64,000 nucleotides of DNA. Source: DASYPP01 sp036006525. Its GTDB lineage: Bacteria; Gemmatimonadota; Gemmatimonadetes; Gemmatimonadales; GWC2-71-9. Each line of letters opens with the position of its first letter. The stretch's first letter is position 1. Under the pieces are notes generated by a model. It had not been told where the DNA came from. It worked only from the letters and a program-made list of their open reading frames with translations, and did no database searches. The position numbers and the translations under genes were made by a program. The stretch is taken from the NCBI GenBank assembly GCA_036006525.1, contig DASYPP010000109.1:1-64000 (forward strand). The letters are read 5' to 3'. Positions 7,091 to 16,048 of this stretch are shown one piece after another.

Positions 7091-9328
7091 TTACACCAAA
7101 TCCATTTTGTGGCGTAGCGCAATGGCCCGCGGCTCGTCCTGGATGCGGCTGAGCAGGGGCAGCGTCGTCAGGGTGACAAGATTCGGGGTCCGGTCCAGGT
7201 AGGATCGGTCCAGCTCGCCCAAAGCGAGCTCGTTCTGACCCAGGGATGCGTGCACCACCGCGAAGTGGAACGGTGCCACGTACCCCGTCGCGCCTCGCTC
7301 CGTCAACTCGCGGAGCGCCTGTTCCGCCTCTTCCCGGCGGCCGGCCCGGGCCAGCGCGCAGCCCAGTGTGCTCACCAGGAACGTGCTCCGCTGTGACAGG
7401 TCCACTCCTTTCTGGGCCGCGGCGATCGCCTCGTCAAACTCCCCCAGCTCGACATGGGCCAGGGCGCGAATCCACAGTGCCACGGGAAATCCGGGATCGA
7501 TCTCCAGCGCCTTGCGGCACTGCTCCAGCGCTTCCTGGTGCTGGCCGGCGACGTAGTACGGCCATGCCGCCATCGCGTTCACCAGCGGGGACACCGGGTC
7601 CAGGGTCTGCGCCATCCGGCCCTCCGCGATCGCCTCGGGAAACCGGGCCTGCATGGCGTACAGTTGAGACAAAAAGATGTGCGCTTCCGCCTGCTGTGGT
7701 TTCCGGTCGAGCGCCGCCCGAAACGCGGCCTCGGCCTCGTCCCAGTTCCAGTCGTGCCAGAACGCGACCATCCCCTTGGAGAAGTGCGCCTCGGCGAGTT
7801 CCGGGTCGAGCGCCATCACCCGGTCCGCGGCCTCCCTGGCCTTGGTGAACGCGGCCCGGGGTGCCAGGTAGCCGTAGAACCCCAGCACGCTGAAACTGTC
7901 CGCGATCCCCGCGTGGGCCAGCGCGTACCCCGGGTCCTTGGCGATCGCGGCCTGGAAAAATTCCAGTCCGCGGTGCAGCCCCACCTCGTAGCGCTTGTTC
8001 CAGTAGTACCGGCCCTTGAGATAAAGGCTGTAGGCCTCGATGTCGTCGGTCTGCGGCCGCACCAGGGTCCGCGAATCTCTCAGCTTCACCTTGAGGGTGC
8101 TCACGATAGCACGCGAGATCTCGTCCTGCACCGCGAAGACATCGGACATTTCCCGGTCGAACCGTTCGCCCCACAGGTGATAGCCATCGGCGGTGTTCAC
8201 CAGCTGGGCGGTGATGCGGAGCCGGTTGCCCGCCTTGCGGACGCTGCCCTCGAGTACGGCGCTGGCGTTCATCTGGGCACCGATGGCGCGGACGTCCTGG
8301 GTCTTGCCTTTGAAGGCAAAGGCCGAGGTGCGGGAGGCGACCCGTAGGCTCTGCACCCGGGTCAGGGCATTGATGATCTCTTCGGTGATTCCGTCGCTGA
8401 AGTACTCGGCGTCGGCGTCCGGGCTCATGTTCGCGAAGGGCAGCACCACGATGGACGTCGGGCCGCCGTGGGGACCCGGGGCCGAGATCCGCTGGAGACC
8501 GGTGGCCGGCGTGGTGAGTGCCGTGGCGAACTGGCCGGCGGTCGCGAAACGGTCAGCCGCCAGCCGGGCCAGCGCGCGCATGACCGCGTGGTCCACCCAC
8601 TCGGGGATCGCCTCGCGGAGCTGGCGCGGCGCGGTCAACGGATCGCCTCCTCCGCTGCTTCGGCGCAGCGAAGGCGGGTCCGGCCGGTGGCCGGTCAGCA
8701 TCTCGTACAGCACGCATCCCAGGCTGTAGATGTCGCTGCGTCCGTCCAGCCGGTGATCGCTGGCCGTCTGCTCCGGGCTCATGTAGCCCGGCGTGCCGAT
8801 GCTCAGGCCCGGCTGCGTGATGTTCTCGCTTTCTGCCGCGGTGATCGCCCGCCCGATGCCGAAGTCCACCACCACGGCGTGCCCGCCCTGGAACAGGATG
8901 TTTTCCGGCTTGATGTCGCGGTGCACGATGTCATGGCTGTGGGCGTAGCCCAGCGCTCCCGCCACCTCGGCCGCGATGCGCAACGCGTCCTCGATGGGGA
9001 GCTGCTGTTCCCGGTGGATCCGGGCCCGGAGCGATTCTCCCGGCACGAAGGGCATTACGTAATAGACGCAGGGGCCGGCCCGGCCGCTGTCGTGCAGGGG
9101 GAGGATGTGGGGATGACTCAGGCGAGCGGCAATCTGGATTTCCCTCAGGAATCGATCGGGACCGAAGGACGCGGCGACCTCGGGCCGCAGCACCTTGAGG
9201 GCGACTTTGCGATCGTGCTTGGCGTCCCAGGCGAGATAGACCGTGGCCATTCCGCCGTGCCCGAGCTCTCGCTCAAGCCGGTAGCGCCCCTCGAGCGCGA
9301 GTTGCAGGTCTCGCAGCAGCGCATCCAT
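7091..9328 (-). CDS. Ser/Thr protein kinase with TolB/FlgO-like domain and TPR repeats
   Basis: A 745-aa kinase. The PknB-type kinase domain (about 10-265) has the glycine loop GHGGMATVYLA, lysine in VALKVL, catalytic HRDIKPEN, DFGIGRA and the activation segment GTPGYMSPEQ. Next comes a TolB/FlgO-like domain (about 280-410, starting IVVLPFANMSPD), then a series of tetratricopeptide repeats to the C-terminus. I see no strong membrane segment between kinase and sensor parts, so it is probably cytosolic, unlike the related kinase at 51.6-54.2 kb. It sits 23 bp downstream of a DUF6494-like gene and is likely cotranscribed with it. Confidence 0.92.
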   Translation of the reverse strand: MDALLRDLQLALEGRYRLERELGHGGMATVYLAWDAKHDRKVALKVLRPEVAASFGPDRFLREIQIAARLSHPHILPLHDSGRAGPCVYYVMPFVPGESLRARIHREQQLPIEDALRIAAEVAGALGYAHSHDIVHRDIKPENILFQGGHAVVVDFGIGRAITAAESENITQPGLSIGTPGYMSPEQTASDHRLDGRSDIYSLGCVLYEMLTGHRPDPPSLRRSSGGGDPLTAPRQLREAIPEWVDHAVMRALARLAADRFATAGQFATALTTPATGLQRISAPGPHGGPTSIVVLPFANMSPDADAEYFSDGITEEIINALTRVQSLRVASRTSAFAFKGKTQDVRAIGAQMNASAVLEGSVRKAGNRLRITAQLVNTADGYHLWGERFDREMSDVFAVQDEISRAIVSTLKVKLRDSRTLVRPQTDDIEAYSLYLKGRYYWNKRYEVGLHRGLEFFQAAIAKDPGYALAHAGIADSFSVLGFYGYLAPRAAFTKAREAADRVMALDPELAEAHFSKGMVAFWHDWNWDEAEAAFRAALDRKPQQAEAHIFLSQLYAMQARFPEAIAEGRMAQTLDPVSPLVNAMAAWPYYVAGQHQEALEQCRKALEIDPGFPVALWIRALAHVELGEFDEAIAAAQKGVDLSQRSTFLVSTLGCALARAGRREEAEQALRELTERGATGYVAPFHFAVVHASLGQNELALGELDRSYLDRTPNLVTLTTLPLLSRIQDEPRAIALRHKMDLV

Positions 9329-9351
9329 GTGGCGGATCGGTCCGGGTGGGT

Positions 9352-9555
9352 CTATTCCAGGGGGAGGTCGCGTTCGATGTCCAGGTACGTTCCCAGCGCG
9401 GGGATCTCCAGCCTCGCGCGGGCATGCACCGTGTCGCCGTCCAGGGTGCCGGCCCGGAGTCCCGCCGCGACTGCGTCTTCAATCGCTTTCTGCGCCGTGA
9501 TGCCAAACTCCTTCAGAAACCGGCGGATTCCCTGCTGCAGCGCGTCGTTGTCCAT
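9352..9555 (-). CDS. DUF6494-like small protein
   Basis: A 67-aa protein. I chose the internal ATG beginning MDNDALQQGIRRFLKEFGI because a GGGAG ribosome-binding site lies 5 bases upstream. The open frame continues 33 codons further up without such a site. The pattern of a short helical N-terminus (IRRFLKEFGITAQKAIEDAV) and a C-terminal segment ending in LDIERDLPLE matches what I recall of the DUF6494 family, whose function is unknown. It is directly upstream of a kinase gene on the same strand. Confidence 0.65.
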   Translation of the reverse strand: MDNDALQQGIRRFLKEFGITAQKAIEDAVAAGLRAGTLDGDTVHARARLEIPALGTYLDIERDLPLE

Positions 9556-9743
9556 GCCGGCTCCCTCGGGCGGATCGGTTTCAAGGGCCATGAAATGGCC
9601 CTCCAATACTAACCCTTGGAAGCCATGCCAGCTATCGCGGGTGACTCTGGTCACGTGAAGATCAGCCTGGACGATAGCAGATTGGGATCCAGGAAGCCGA
9701 TCACTCGAAGCCGGGACAACGATACACCCTGGAGTGGAGCGCC

Positions 9744-9872
9744 ATGAGCAAGCTGTTGCGAGGGCTGGCGGCGGGTTGGGGAGCGAAGAAAATGGGTGGG
9801 GGATGCATCAGCACGGTCTTGATATTCCTGCTCCTGTGGTGGTTGCTGGGGCATTTCAACGTGTTCAAATAG
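9744..9872 (+). CDS. Small membrane protein, 42 aa
   Basis: A short frame with ATG at 9744 and TAG at 9870-9872. GGAG (9731-9734) and TGGAGC (9735-9740) lie just upstream. The protein has a basic Gly-rich N-terminus (MSKLLRGLAAGWGAKK), a GGGC motif, one strong hydrophobic helix (STVLIFLLLWWLLG) and a short tail. This looks like a genuine single-pass small membrane protein with the N-terminus inside. It runs divergently from the DUF6494-like gene. I do not recognise the function. Confidence 0.6.
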   Translation: MSKLLRGLAAGWGAKKMGGGCISTVLIFLLLWWLLGHFNVFK

Positions 9873-9912
9873 GCTCGCGCTTTTCTGGTTACCACCTCAG
9901 GGATCCGTGAAG

Positions 9913-10061
9913 CGATATTCCCCAAATAGGGGGCGGAGGCCTCTCGGCCACTGGTCCCGGCGATCTGGCCGACCGGGGTTTTCCGCACCGGCGCGCTGTT
10001 TCCTGATGACGGAGTTCATGAAGCGCGGTCCGATATTCCTCATATAGGGGGCGGAGGCCTC
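9913..10061. repeat. Two 31-bp direct repeats
   Basis: Copies at 9913-9943 and 10031-10061 differ at only two of 31 positions. Each begins CGATATTCC, continues through ATAGGGGGCGG and ends AGGCCTC, and the starts are 118 bp apart. Each is preceded by a GTGAAGC or ATGAAGC element. They lie in the gap between the small membrane protein and the 3' end of hutI. The match is too good for chance. Function is unknown. Confidence 0.8.
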
Positions 10062-10073
10062 ATCCCCCACGCG

Positions 10074-11294
10074 TCAGGCCTCCCAGCGCACCTGACCGTT
10101 CGCCACCGTCAGCACGCACGCGTTAGGCCTGAAGTGATACAGCCACTGCTCCACGTCCGGCGCCGCGATCAGTGCGAAGTCAGCCCGCTTGCCCGGCTCC
10201 AGCGACCCGGCCACTGCCTCCCGCCCACACGCCCGCGCCGCGTAAATCGTCGCCCCCTTGAGGACCTCGGCCGGTGTCATCCGCTGCTGGATGCAGGCCA
10301 GCGTCATCGCCAGCGGTAAGTGGTAGCTCGGCGCCGAGCCGGGGTTGAAGTCCGTAGCGACCGCGACCGGCACCCCCGCCTCCATGAACTCCCGCGCCGG
10401 CATGGGCGATTGCCTGAGGTACAACGACGCCAGCGGCAGGCTGACCGCGACCACCCCCGCTTTGGCCATCGCCTTCACCCCGTTCGGCGATGCGTGCTCC
10501 AGGTGGTCCGCGCTGGTCGCCATGACCTCGGCCGCCAGCTCGGCCCCGCCGCCCGACCGTAACTGGTCCGCATGCAGCTTGAGGCCCATCCCGGCCTTGC
10601 CGGCCGCGCCGAGGATTCGCCGGGCTTCTTCCACCGTGAACGCCGTCTCTTCCACGAACACGTCGCAGAATTCCGCCAGCCCTTCCGCCCCGATCTCTGG
10701 AATCATCAGGGTGACGAGCATGTCCACATAGGCGCCTCGCCGTTCCTTGAACTCGACGGGAACCGTGTGGGCCCCGAGGAACGTGGGGACGATATCCAGC
10801 CGGCCTTCCACCTTGAGTTGCCGGTAGACGTGCAGCAGCCGGTTCTCGGTTTCCACGTCGAGCCCGTAGCCGCTCTTGGCTTCGACCGTGGTAACGCCCA
10901 GCCGTACGATGTCCTCCAGAAAGACTCGGCAGCGCTGCAGGAGTTCATCAGCCGAAGCTGCGCGGGTGGCGCGCACGGTCGAAAGGATCCCGCCGCCGGC
11001 CTGGGCGATCGCCAGGTAGCTGGCCCCCTGGATCCGCTGCTGAAACTCGCCGGCCCGCCAGCCGCCGAATCCGAGATGGGTGTGAGAATCGATCAGGCCG
11101 GGAATCAGGAGCTGGCCGCCCGCGTCGCGGGACGGGGCTTTGGCAAATGAGGAAGGGAGATCGCGCTCCGGCCCCACCCACTCAATGACTGCGCCATCCC
11201 AGGCCAGGGCGGCATGGGGAATCGCGTGGATGTCTGCCTGGCTGCCGGCGGCGCGGCAGGTGGCGAGAAGACCAATATTGCGGAGAACGGGCAT
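10074..11294 (-). CDS. hutI: Imidazolonepropionase
   Basis: A 406-aa amidohydrolase that opens imidazolone-5-propionate to N-formimino-L-glutamate, the third step of histidine degradation in the cytoplasm. Metal-site motifs are DSHTHLGFGG, a KSGYGL segment, HADQL with SADHLEHA, and ATDFNPGSAP. The length is normal for the family. It lies downstream of hutU on the same strand, separated by a gap of about 100 bp that contains an inverted repeat. No hutH (histidine ammonia-lyase) is visible in the window. Confidence 0.95.
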   Translation of the reverse strand: MPVLRNIGLLATCRAAGSQADIHAIPHAALAWDGAVIEWVGPERDLPSSFAKAPSRDAGGQLLIPGLIDSHTHLGFGGWRAGEFQQRIQGASYLAIAQAGGGILSTVRATRAASADELLQRCRVFLEDIVRLGVTTVEAKSGYGLDVETENRLLHVYRQLKVEGRLDIVPTFLGAHTVPVEFKERRGAYVDMLVTLMIPEIGAEGLAEFCDVFVEETAFTVEEARRILGAAGKAGMGLKLHADQLRSGGGAELAAEVMATSADHLEHASPNGVKAMAKAGVVAVSLPLASLYLRQSPMPAREFMEAGVPVAVATDFNPGSAPSYHLPLAMTLACIQQRMTPAEVLKGATIYAARACGREAVAGSLEPGKRADFALIAAPDVEQWLYHFRPNACVLTVANGQVRWEA

Positions 11295-11318
11295 AGTGAT
11301 CGGTAGGGTACGAGACGT

Positions 11319-11398
11319 CTGGAATCTGGGACTTCGGGATTTTGGGATTCAGGGAATAACCGGTGATCTATTCCCGGAATCCCAGAGTCCCAGAGTCG
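11319..11398. repeat. TGGGATT-like iterated inverted repeat between hutU and hutI
   Basis: The left arm (about 11321-11360) iterates variants of CTGGGACT, CGGGATT and TGGGATT. The right arm (about 11370-11398) carries CGGAATCCCAGAGTCCCAGA, which can pair with it. This is the same architecture as the other gap arrays with a different unit. Its position after hutU suggests a partial terminator or processing hairpin within the hut operon. Confidence 0.7.
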
Positions 11399-13069
11399 TT
11401 ATTCCAGCATCGGCAGGTCCACCCCCCGCTCTTTCGCGGTCTGAATCGCGATCTCGTAGCCCGCGTCCGCGTGCCGCATCACGCCGGTCCCCGGGTCGGC
11501 CGTCAGCACCCGCTGGAGCCGGCGGTCGGCCATCTCGGTGCCGTCCGCGACCGCCACCATCCCCGAGTGAATCGAGTACCCGATGCCAACCCCGCCGCCG
11601 TGGTGCAGCGAGACCCAGCTTGCCCCGCACGCCGTGTTGAGTAGCGCATTCAGGAGCGGCCAGTCCGCGATGGCGTCGGAGCCGTCCTTCATGCCCTCGG
11701 TTTCCCGGTTGGGCGAGGCGACCGATCCGGTATCCAGGTGGTCACGGCCGATCACGATCGGGGCGGAGACTTTTCCCTTCTTCACCAGCCAGTTGAACTT
11801 GAGCCCCATCTCGGCCCGCTCACCGTACTCCAGCCAGCAGATCCGGGCGGGCAGACCTTGGTAATGCACCTTCTCCTGCGCCTGGCGGACCCAGCGGGCC
11901 AGCGCGTCCTTCTTCGGGAAGGTCTCCAGCACCGCCGCGTCGGTCATCGCGATGTCCTTCGGGTCGCCGGAAAGCGCGGCCCAGCGGAACGGGCCGGCGC
12001 CGCGGCAGAACAGCGGCCGGATGAAGGCCGGCACGAAACCTTCGATGTCGAACGCCTGGCGCATACCGCGATGGTCCGCCACCTGGCCCCGGAGATTGTT
12101 GCCGTAGTCGAAGACGATCGCGCCCCTTTTCTTGAGGTCCAGCATCGCCTGCACGTGCGCGACCATTGAATCAAGTACCCGCGATTGGTACGTCCTGGGG
12201 TCTCGTGTCCTGAGCTCCGCCGCCGCCTCCAGGTCGAGCCCGCTCGGGATGTAGCCGAGCAGCAGGTCATGCGCGGACGTCTGGTCGGTCACCACGTCGG
12301 GGACGACGCCGCGCTTCGCCATCTCAGGCAGCACCTCGGCGATGTTCCCCACCAGCCCCACCGAAAATGCCCGTTTCTCCCGCTGGGCCTGGCCCAGCTG
12401 GCGGAGCCCATCGTCGAGGTCATGGCTCAGTGCGTCGCAGTAGCCGGTCTCCACCCGCCGTCGAATCCGGCTTTCGTCCACGTCCACGCCAAGGAAGGCG
12501 GCGCCGTTCATGGTGGCGGCCAGCGGCTGGGCGCCGCCCATTCCGCCCAGGCCGGCGGTGACCACCAGCCGCCCCGCCAGGCTGCCGCCGAAATGCTGCC
12601 GGGCCAGCTCGGCAAAGGTCTCGTAAGTGCCTTGGAGAATCCCCTGGGTCCCGATGTAGATCCAGCTGCCAGCGGTCATCTGGCCGTACATGGTGAGACC
12701 GAGCGCGTCGAGCCGGCGGAACTCCTCCCAGGTGGCCCAGCGGGGGACCAGGTTCGCGTTGGCGATCAATACCCGGGGAGCCTCCTCGTGAGTGCGGAAC
12801 ACCCCCACCGGCTTACCGCTCTGCACCAGCAGGGTCTCGTCGTTCTCCAGCCGGCGCAGCGTCTCCACGATTCGATGATAGCACTCCCAATTCCGCGCTG
12901 CCTTCCCGCCTCCGCCGTACACGATGAGCTCTTCCGGCCGCTCCGCCACCTCGGGGTCGAGGTTATTCATGAGCATGCGAAGCGCCGCCTCCTGGTGCCA
13001 GCCTTTGCAGGAGAGCGCCGTGCCACGGGGTGCGCGGATGGCGCGATGCGAATCAATACTCGTTGTCAT
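11399..13069 (-). CDS. hutU: Urocanate hydratase
   Basis: A 556-aa urocanase, close to the usual family length. It hydrates urocanate to imidazolonepropionate with tightly bound NAD, the second step of histidine breakdown. Recognisable segments are YGGGGKAARNWE near the N-terminus, GGMGGAQPLA in the NAD-binding region, DQTSAHD, and LHHGGGVGIGYSIHSG near the C-terminus. It is the upstream partner of hutI, and the two would be made together. Confidence 0.96.
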   Translation of the reverse strand: MTTSIDSHRAIRAPRGTALSCKGWHQEAALRMLMNNLDPEVAERPEELIVYGGGGKAARNWECYHRIVETLRRLENDETLLVQSGKPVGVFRTHEEAPRVLIANANLVPRWATWEEFRRLDALGLTMYGQMTAGSWIYIGTQGILQGTYETFAELARQHFGGSLAGRLVVTAGLGGMGGAQPLAATMNGAAFLGVDVDESRIRRRVETGYCDALSHDLDDGLRQLGQAQREKRAFSVGLVGNIAEVLPEMAKRGVVPDVVTDQTSAHDLLLGYIPSGLDLEAAAELRTRDPRTYQSRVLDSMVAHVQAMLDLKKRGAIVFDYGNNLRGQVADHRGMRQAFDIEGFVPAFIRPLFCRGAGPFRWAALSGDPKDIAMTDAAVLETFPKKDALARWVRQAQEKVHYQGLPARICWLEYGERAEMGLKFNWLVKKGKVSAPIVIGRDHLDTGSVASPNRETEGMKDGSDAIADWPLLNALLNTACGASWVSLHHGGGVGIGYSIHSGMVAVADGTEMADRRLQRVLTADPGTGVMRHADAGYEIAIQTAKERGVDLPMLE

Positions 13070-13394
13070 TGGAGCACAAAGTTATTGGCCTGGGTCATCG
13101 TCGGTAGGGACCGGTGAGATGGTACTAGGTTTTCAACTCAGCCACAACTGGAACACGAAGGGCACGAAGTCCCGAAGATCACAAAGAACAACCCGTAGTA
13201 GTCTATTGATGTACTTCGTGTTTTCCCGGTGTTTCTTCGTGTTCTTCGTGTTCCAGTTGTGGCAAGGCTCAAATCCTGTACGAGTTGACCCTGCGCCTTA
13301 TGCCATGCAATCTAGATACGTCATCCGGAGAGAGCATAGCGACTGAAGAATCTTCACTCGAGGCTGCATCTTGCATGTCCAATCTGAGGAGAAA
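13070..13394. repeat. Gap with a 20-bp perfect inverted repeat and ACGAAG-type units
   Basis: A 325-bp gap between divergent hutU and nfo with no convincing gene. A perfect 20-bp inverted repeat (13141-13160 and 13244-13263, containing CCACAACTGGAACACGAAG) encloses further ACACGAAG and CTTCGTGTT units on the two sides. The central loop (about 13190-13212) is AT-richer. An imperfect hairpin with arms of about 50 bases can form. This is the longest perfect pairing of any gap array in the window. Confidence 0.8.
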
Positions 13395-14291
13395 ATGACG
13401 TACCTTTTCGGGGCTCACACCATAGACAGGGGCGGGATCGACAAGGCCGTCCTCCGCGCCGGTAACGGCGGGATGCAGGCCCTCCAGCTCTTTACCGCGA
13501 TTCCGAAATACTACGGCGACAAGTCCACCATCCGTCCGGAGCGGATCCAGCGCTTCCGGAAGGCCTTGGACCACACCGGGATCAAGCCGGAGAACGTGCT
13601 GGTGCATTCGGCGTACGTGCTGAACACCGCGACGTCAGACCAGGAGAAGTGGTCACGGGCTGCGGCCGGTCTCAAGAAGGAGCTGGAGCGCTCGACCGCG
13701 CTGGGGGTAGGCCAGTTCTGCTTTCACCCCGGCGCGGCGACCGACGGCGACCGGCTCGGCGCGGTGAAGCGGATCGCCCAGGCCATTACCCAGGCGCTGG
13801 AGTCGATTCCCGGGAAGACCAGGATCCTGGTGGAAAACACCGCCGGCGCCGGCCTCACTATGGGGAGGACACCGGACGAAGTCGGCGCCATCCTCGCTTG
13901 TATTCCTCCCAAGCTCCGGAAGCGCACCGGCTACGGCCTCGATACCTGCCACCTGTTTGCAGCCGGGCACGATATCACCAAGTCGGCAAAGGCGCTGGCC
14001 GGCATACTGGACCAGTTCGAAGCCGCGGCCGGCGAGCCGCCTTCATTCTTTCACCTGAATGACAGCGAGGGCGCCCTGGGATCCAACCGCGACCGGCACC
14101 TGCTGATCGGGGCGGGAAGAATCGGCGTGGAGCCGTTCCGCTGGCTGCTGGCGGATCCCCGGTCCCAGGACATCCCGCTTATCCTGGAGACCCCGCAGCA
14201 GAATTTCGAAATAGGCGAGGAGGACCTGACGCCGGATCCGTTCGATGTGCAGATGATGGAACTACTTGAAGGACTAAGGACTAAGGACTGA
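13395..14291 (+). CDS. nfo: Endonuclease IV (AP endonuclease family 2)
   Basis: A 298-aa zinc-dependent apurinic/apyrimidinic endonuclease that nicks DNA 5' of abasic sites in base-excision repair. I start at the ATG at 13395, which has GAGGAG just upstream and aligns with the family N-terminus (FGAHTIDRGGIDKAV). Family motifs include NTATSD, CFHPGA, ENTAGAG, GYGLDTCHLFAAGHD, FHLNDSEG and GAGRIG, which together supply the three-zinc site. The last residues, EGLRTKD, are encoded by the AAGGACT repeat, and purine nucleoside phosphorylase ends almost identically. Confidence 0.92.
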   Translation: MTYLFGAHTIDRGGIDKAVLRAGNGGMQALQLFTAIPKYYGDKSTIRPERIQRFRKALDHTGIKPENVLVHSAYVLNTATSDQEKWSRAAAGLKKELERSTALGVGQFCFHPGAATDGDRLGAVKRIAQAITQALESIPGKTRILVENTAGAGLTMGRTPDEVGAILACIPPKLRKRTGYGLDTCHLFAAGHDITKSAKALAGILDQFEAAAGEPPSFFHLNDSEGALGSNRDRHLLIGAGRIGVEPFRWLLADPRSQDIPLILETPQQNFEIGEEDLTPDPFDVQMMELLEGLRTKD

Positions 14292-14402
14292 GGACTTACC
14301 AGCAAAAAACAGAGGCACCGTCCTTTCAGAAAGTGCCTCGTTTACTACGTTCCCGCCCTAGTCCTTAGTCCTTAGTCCTTAGTCCTTAGTCCTTAGTCCC
14401 GT
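14266..14402. repeat. AAGGACT inverted array flanking the htrA terminator
   Basis: The left arm (about 14269-14297) reads through the nfo stop codon as AAGGACT units. The right arm (about 14359-14399) holds five AGTCCTT units. Between them lies a conventional hairpin terminator. The gene ends are convergent (nfo and htrA). Confidence 0.88.
14304..14339 (-). terminator. Intrinsic terminator downstream of htrA
   Basis: Read on the minus strand, GAGGCAC (14333-14339) pairs with GTGCCTC (14312-14318), and the stem is followed by TGTTTTTT (14304-14311). This is a good rho-independent terminator for the dnaK/htrA direction. It sits at the centre of the AAGGACT inverted array. Confidence 0.75.
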
Positions 14403-14403
14403 T

Positions 14404-15939
14404 TTATTGCCCACCCAGACGTAGTCTCCGGATGCCGTATTCCTGCCGCGCCGCATTGTAGACCCGTAGCGTCGCGATCTTGCCGCGGCCCACGGCACGG
14501 AGTGCCGACTGTAGGTCGGCTTCGCTCTTCACCGGCTTGCCCTCCACCGCGATGATGATATCCGGACCGCCCCGCTCATCGGCGCCAATCAGGGCGTCGG
14601 CCGACGGACCGGTGGGATCCACGCTCGCCACGACGAGCCCGTTCACGGTGTTGGGAACCTCCAGGCTGGAACGGGCGTCGCGATCAAGCGGCGCGACGCT
14701 CACGCCGAGGAGCCCCTTGCTGCTGGTCGGCTCGCCCGGGGTGTTATCGTTCTGGCCGTCATCCGAACTGGCTACGGCCTCTTCCATGGGGACCAGTTTC
14801 ACGCCGTAGGTCTTGTGAACGCCACCCTTCCGGGCGACCTCCACCTGCACCGTCTCGCCCGCATGCCGGAAACCGACCGCCTGCTGCAACTGGGCGGTGT
14901 ACTCCAGCTGCTTCCCGTCGATGGCCAGGATGATGTCCCCGACCTCGAGCCCGGCCCTTTCGGCCGGCGAGTTGTCCTGGAAACTCTGGATGGTCACGCC
15001 ACGGATTTCTGGAAGCCCGACGTACTCCGCGTCTTCCTTGCTCGCGGTGGAGACGGAAATGCCCAGTGCCGCCCGGTGTACGTGGCCTTCCGCGATCAGC
15101 TGGTTCATCACGGTCTGGGCCAGGTTGATCGGGATCGCGAAGCCGTACCCGCTGTAATAGCCAGTTTCGCTGGCGATGGCGGAGTTGATGCCGATGACTT
15201 CGCCCCGGACGTTGATCAGCGGGCCGCCCGAGTTACCGGGATTGATCGCCGCGTCAGTCTGGATGAAGTCCTGGATTCCCCGCGCGTCGCGATTCAGATC
15301 CAGGTTCCGGCCCTTGGCGCTGATGATGCCGGACGTGACCGTAAATGCCAGCGCACTGCCCAGCGGGTTGCCAACCGCCAGGACCCATTCCCCGATCCGG
15401 GCGTTGTCGCTGTTGCCCAGCGCGAGCGGCGGCAGGTTATGGGCATCGATCTTGATGACGGCGATGTCGGTATTCTCATCCGAGCCGACCACCCGGGCGG
15501 TGAACTCCCGGCGGTCCAGGAGCCGGACAGTAACCGTCGTGGCGCCCTGGACGACATGGTGGTTGGTGAGGATGTAACCATCGGCCGAGACAATGAACCC
15601 CGAGCCAGTGCCGCGCATGACTTCGGGACGCTTGCCGCGGAAGAAATCTTCAAATCCCTGCGGCGCGTTGTTCGCCGTCTCGGTGCGCTCCGAGCTGACG
15701 TAAACGACGCTGGGACGCACCCGCTCGGCGACCGCGGCGAAGGCTTCGCTCAGGTCGACCAGGGGACGAGCCGCGGGAATATCAGGCGCCTGAATCCGGG
15801 TAATCGCCGCCGGCGATCCGGATTGCTGCGCGGAGGTACGGGCTGGGAGATCGAGCAGGCCGGCGAACAGCAGTCCCATGGCGAACGCCAGGGCTACCAG
15901 GCTGCCAAACTTCAACCAATTGTAGTTACGAGCTGACAT
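14404..15939 (-). CDS. HtrA/DegP-type periplasmic serine protease
   Basis: A 511-aa envelope protease/chaperone that degrades misfolded periplasmic proteins. It has an N-terminal signal anchor (about 10-32), a trypsin-like domain with the triad visible as TNHHVV (His), ENTDIAVIK (Asp) and NPGNSGGP (Ser), then two PDZ domains (about 300-385 and 410-505). Two PDZ domains fit the DegP/DegQ type. It is downstream of dnaK on the same strand with a gap of about 109 bp, so the two stress genes may share readthrough. An AAGGTG ribosome-binding site precedes the start. Confidence 0.93.
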   Translation of the reverse strand: MSARNYNWLKFGSLVALAFAMGLLFAGLLDLPARTSAQQSGSPAAITRIQAPDIPAARPLVDLSEAFAAVAERVRPSVVYVSSERTETANNAPQGFEDFFRGKRPEVMRGTGSGFIVSADGYILTNHHVVQGATTVTVRLLDRREFTARVVGSDENTDIAVIKIDAHNLPPLALGNSDNARIGEWVLAVGNPLGSALAFTVTSGIISAKGRNLDLNRDARGIQDFIQTDAAINPGNSGGPLINVRGEVIGINSAIASETGYYSGYGFAIPINLAQTVMNQLIAEGHVHRAALGISVSTASKEDAEYVGLPEIRGVTIQSFQDNSPAERAGLEVGDIILAIDGKQLEYTAQLQQAVGFRHAGETVQVEVARKGGVHKTYGVKLVPMEEAVASSDDGQNDNTPGEPTSSKGLLGVSVAPLDRDARSSLEVPNTVNGLVVASVDPTGPSADALIGADERGGPDIIIAVEGKPVKSEADLQSALRAVGRGKIATLRVYNAARQEYGIRRLRLGGQ

Positions 15940-16048
15940 GCGGAATTCACCTTAGGTGAGTGGACGAATCGACCGGATACTGCCCTCTTCAATCTAGACG
16001 GGATGCGCCGCCCCGGGTTTCGGTCGCACCCGGGGCAACGCCTTGTGC

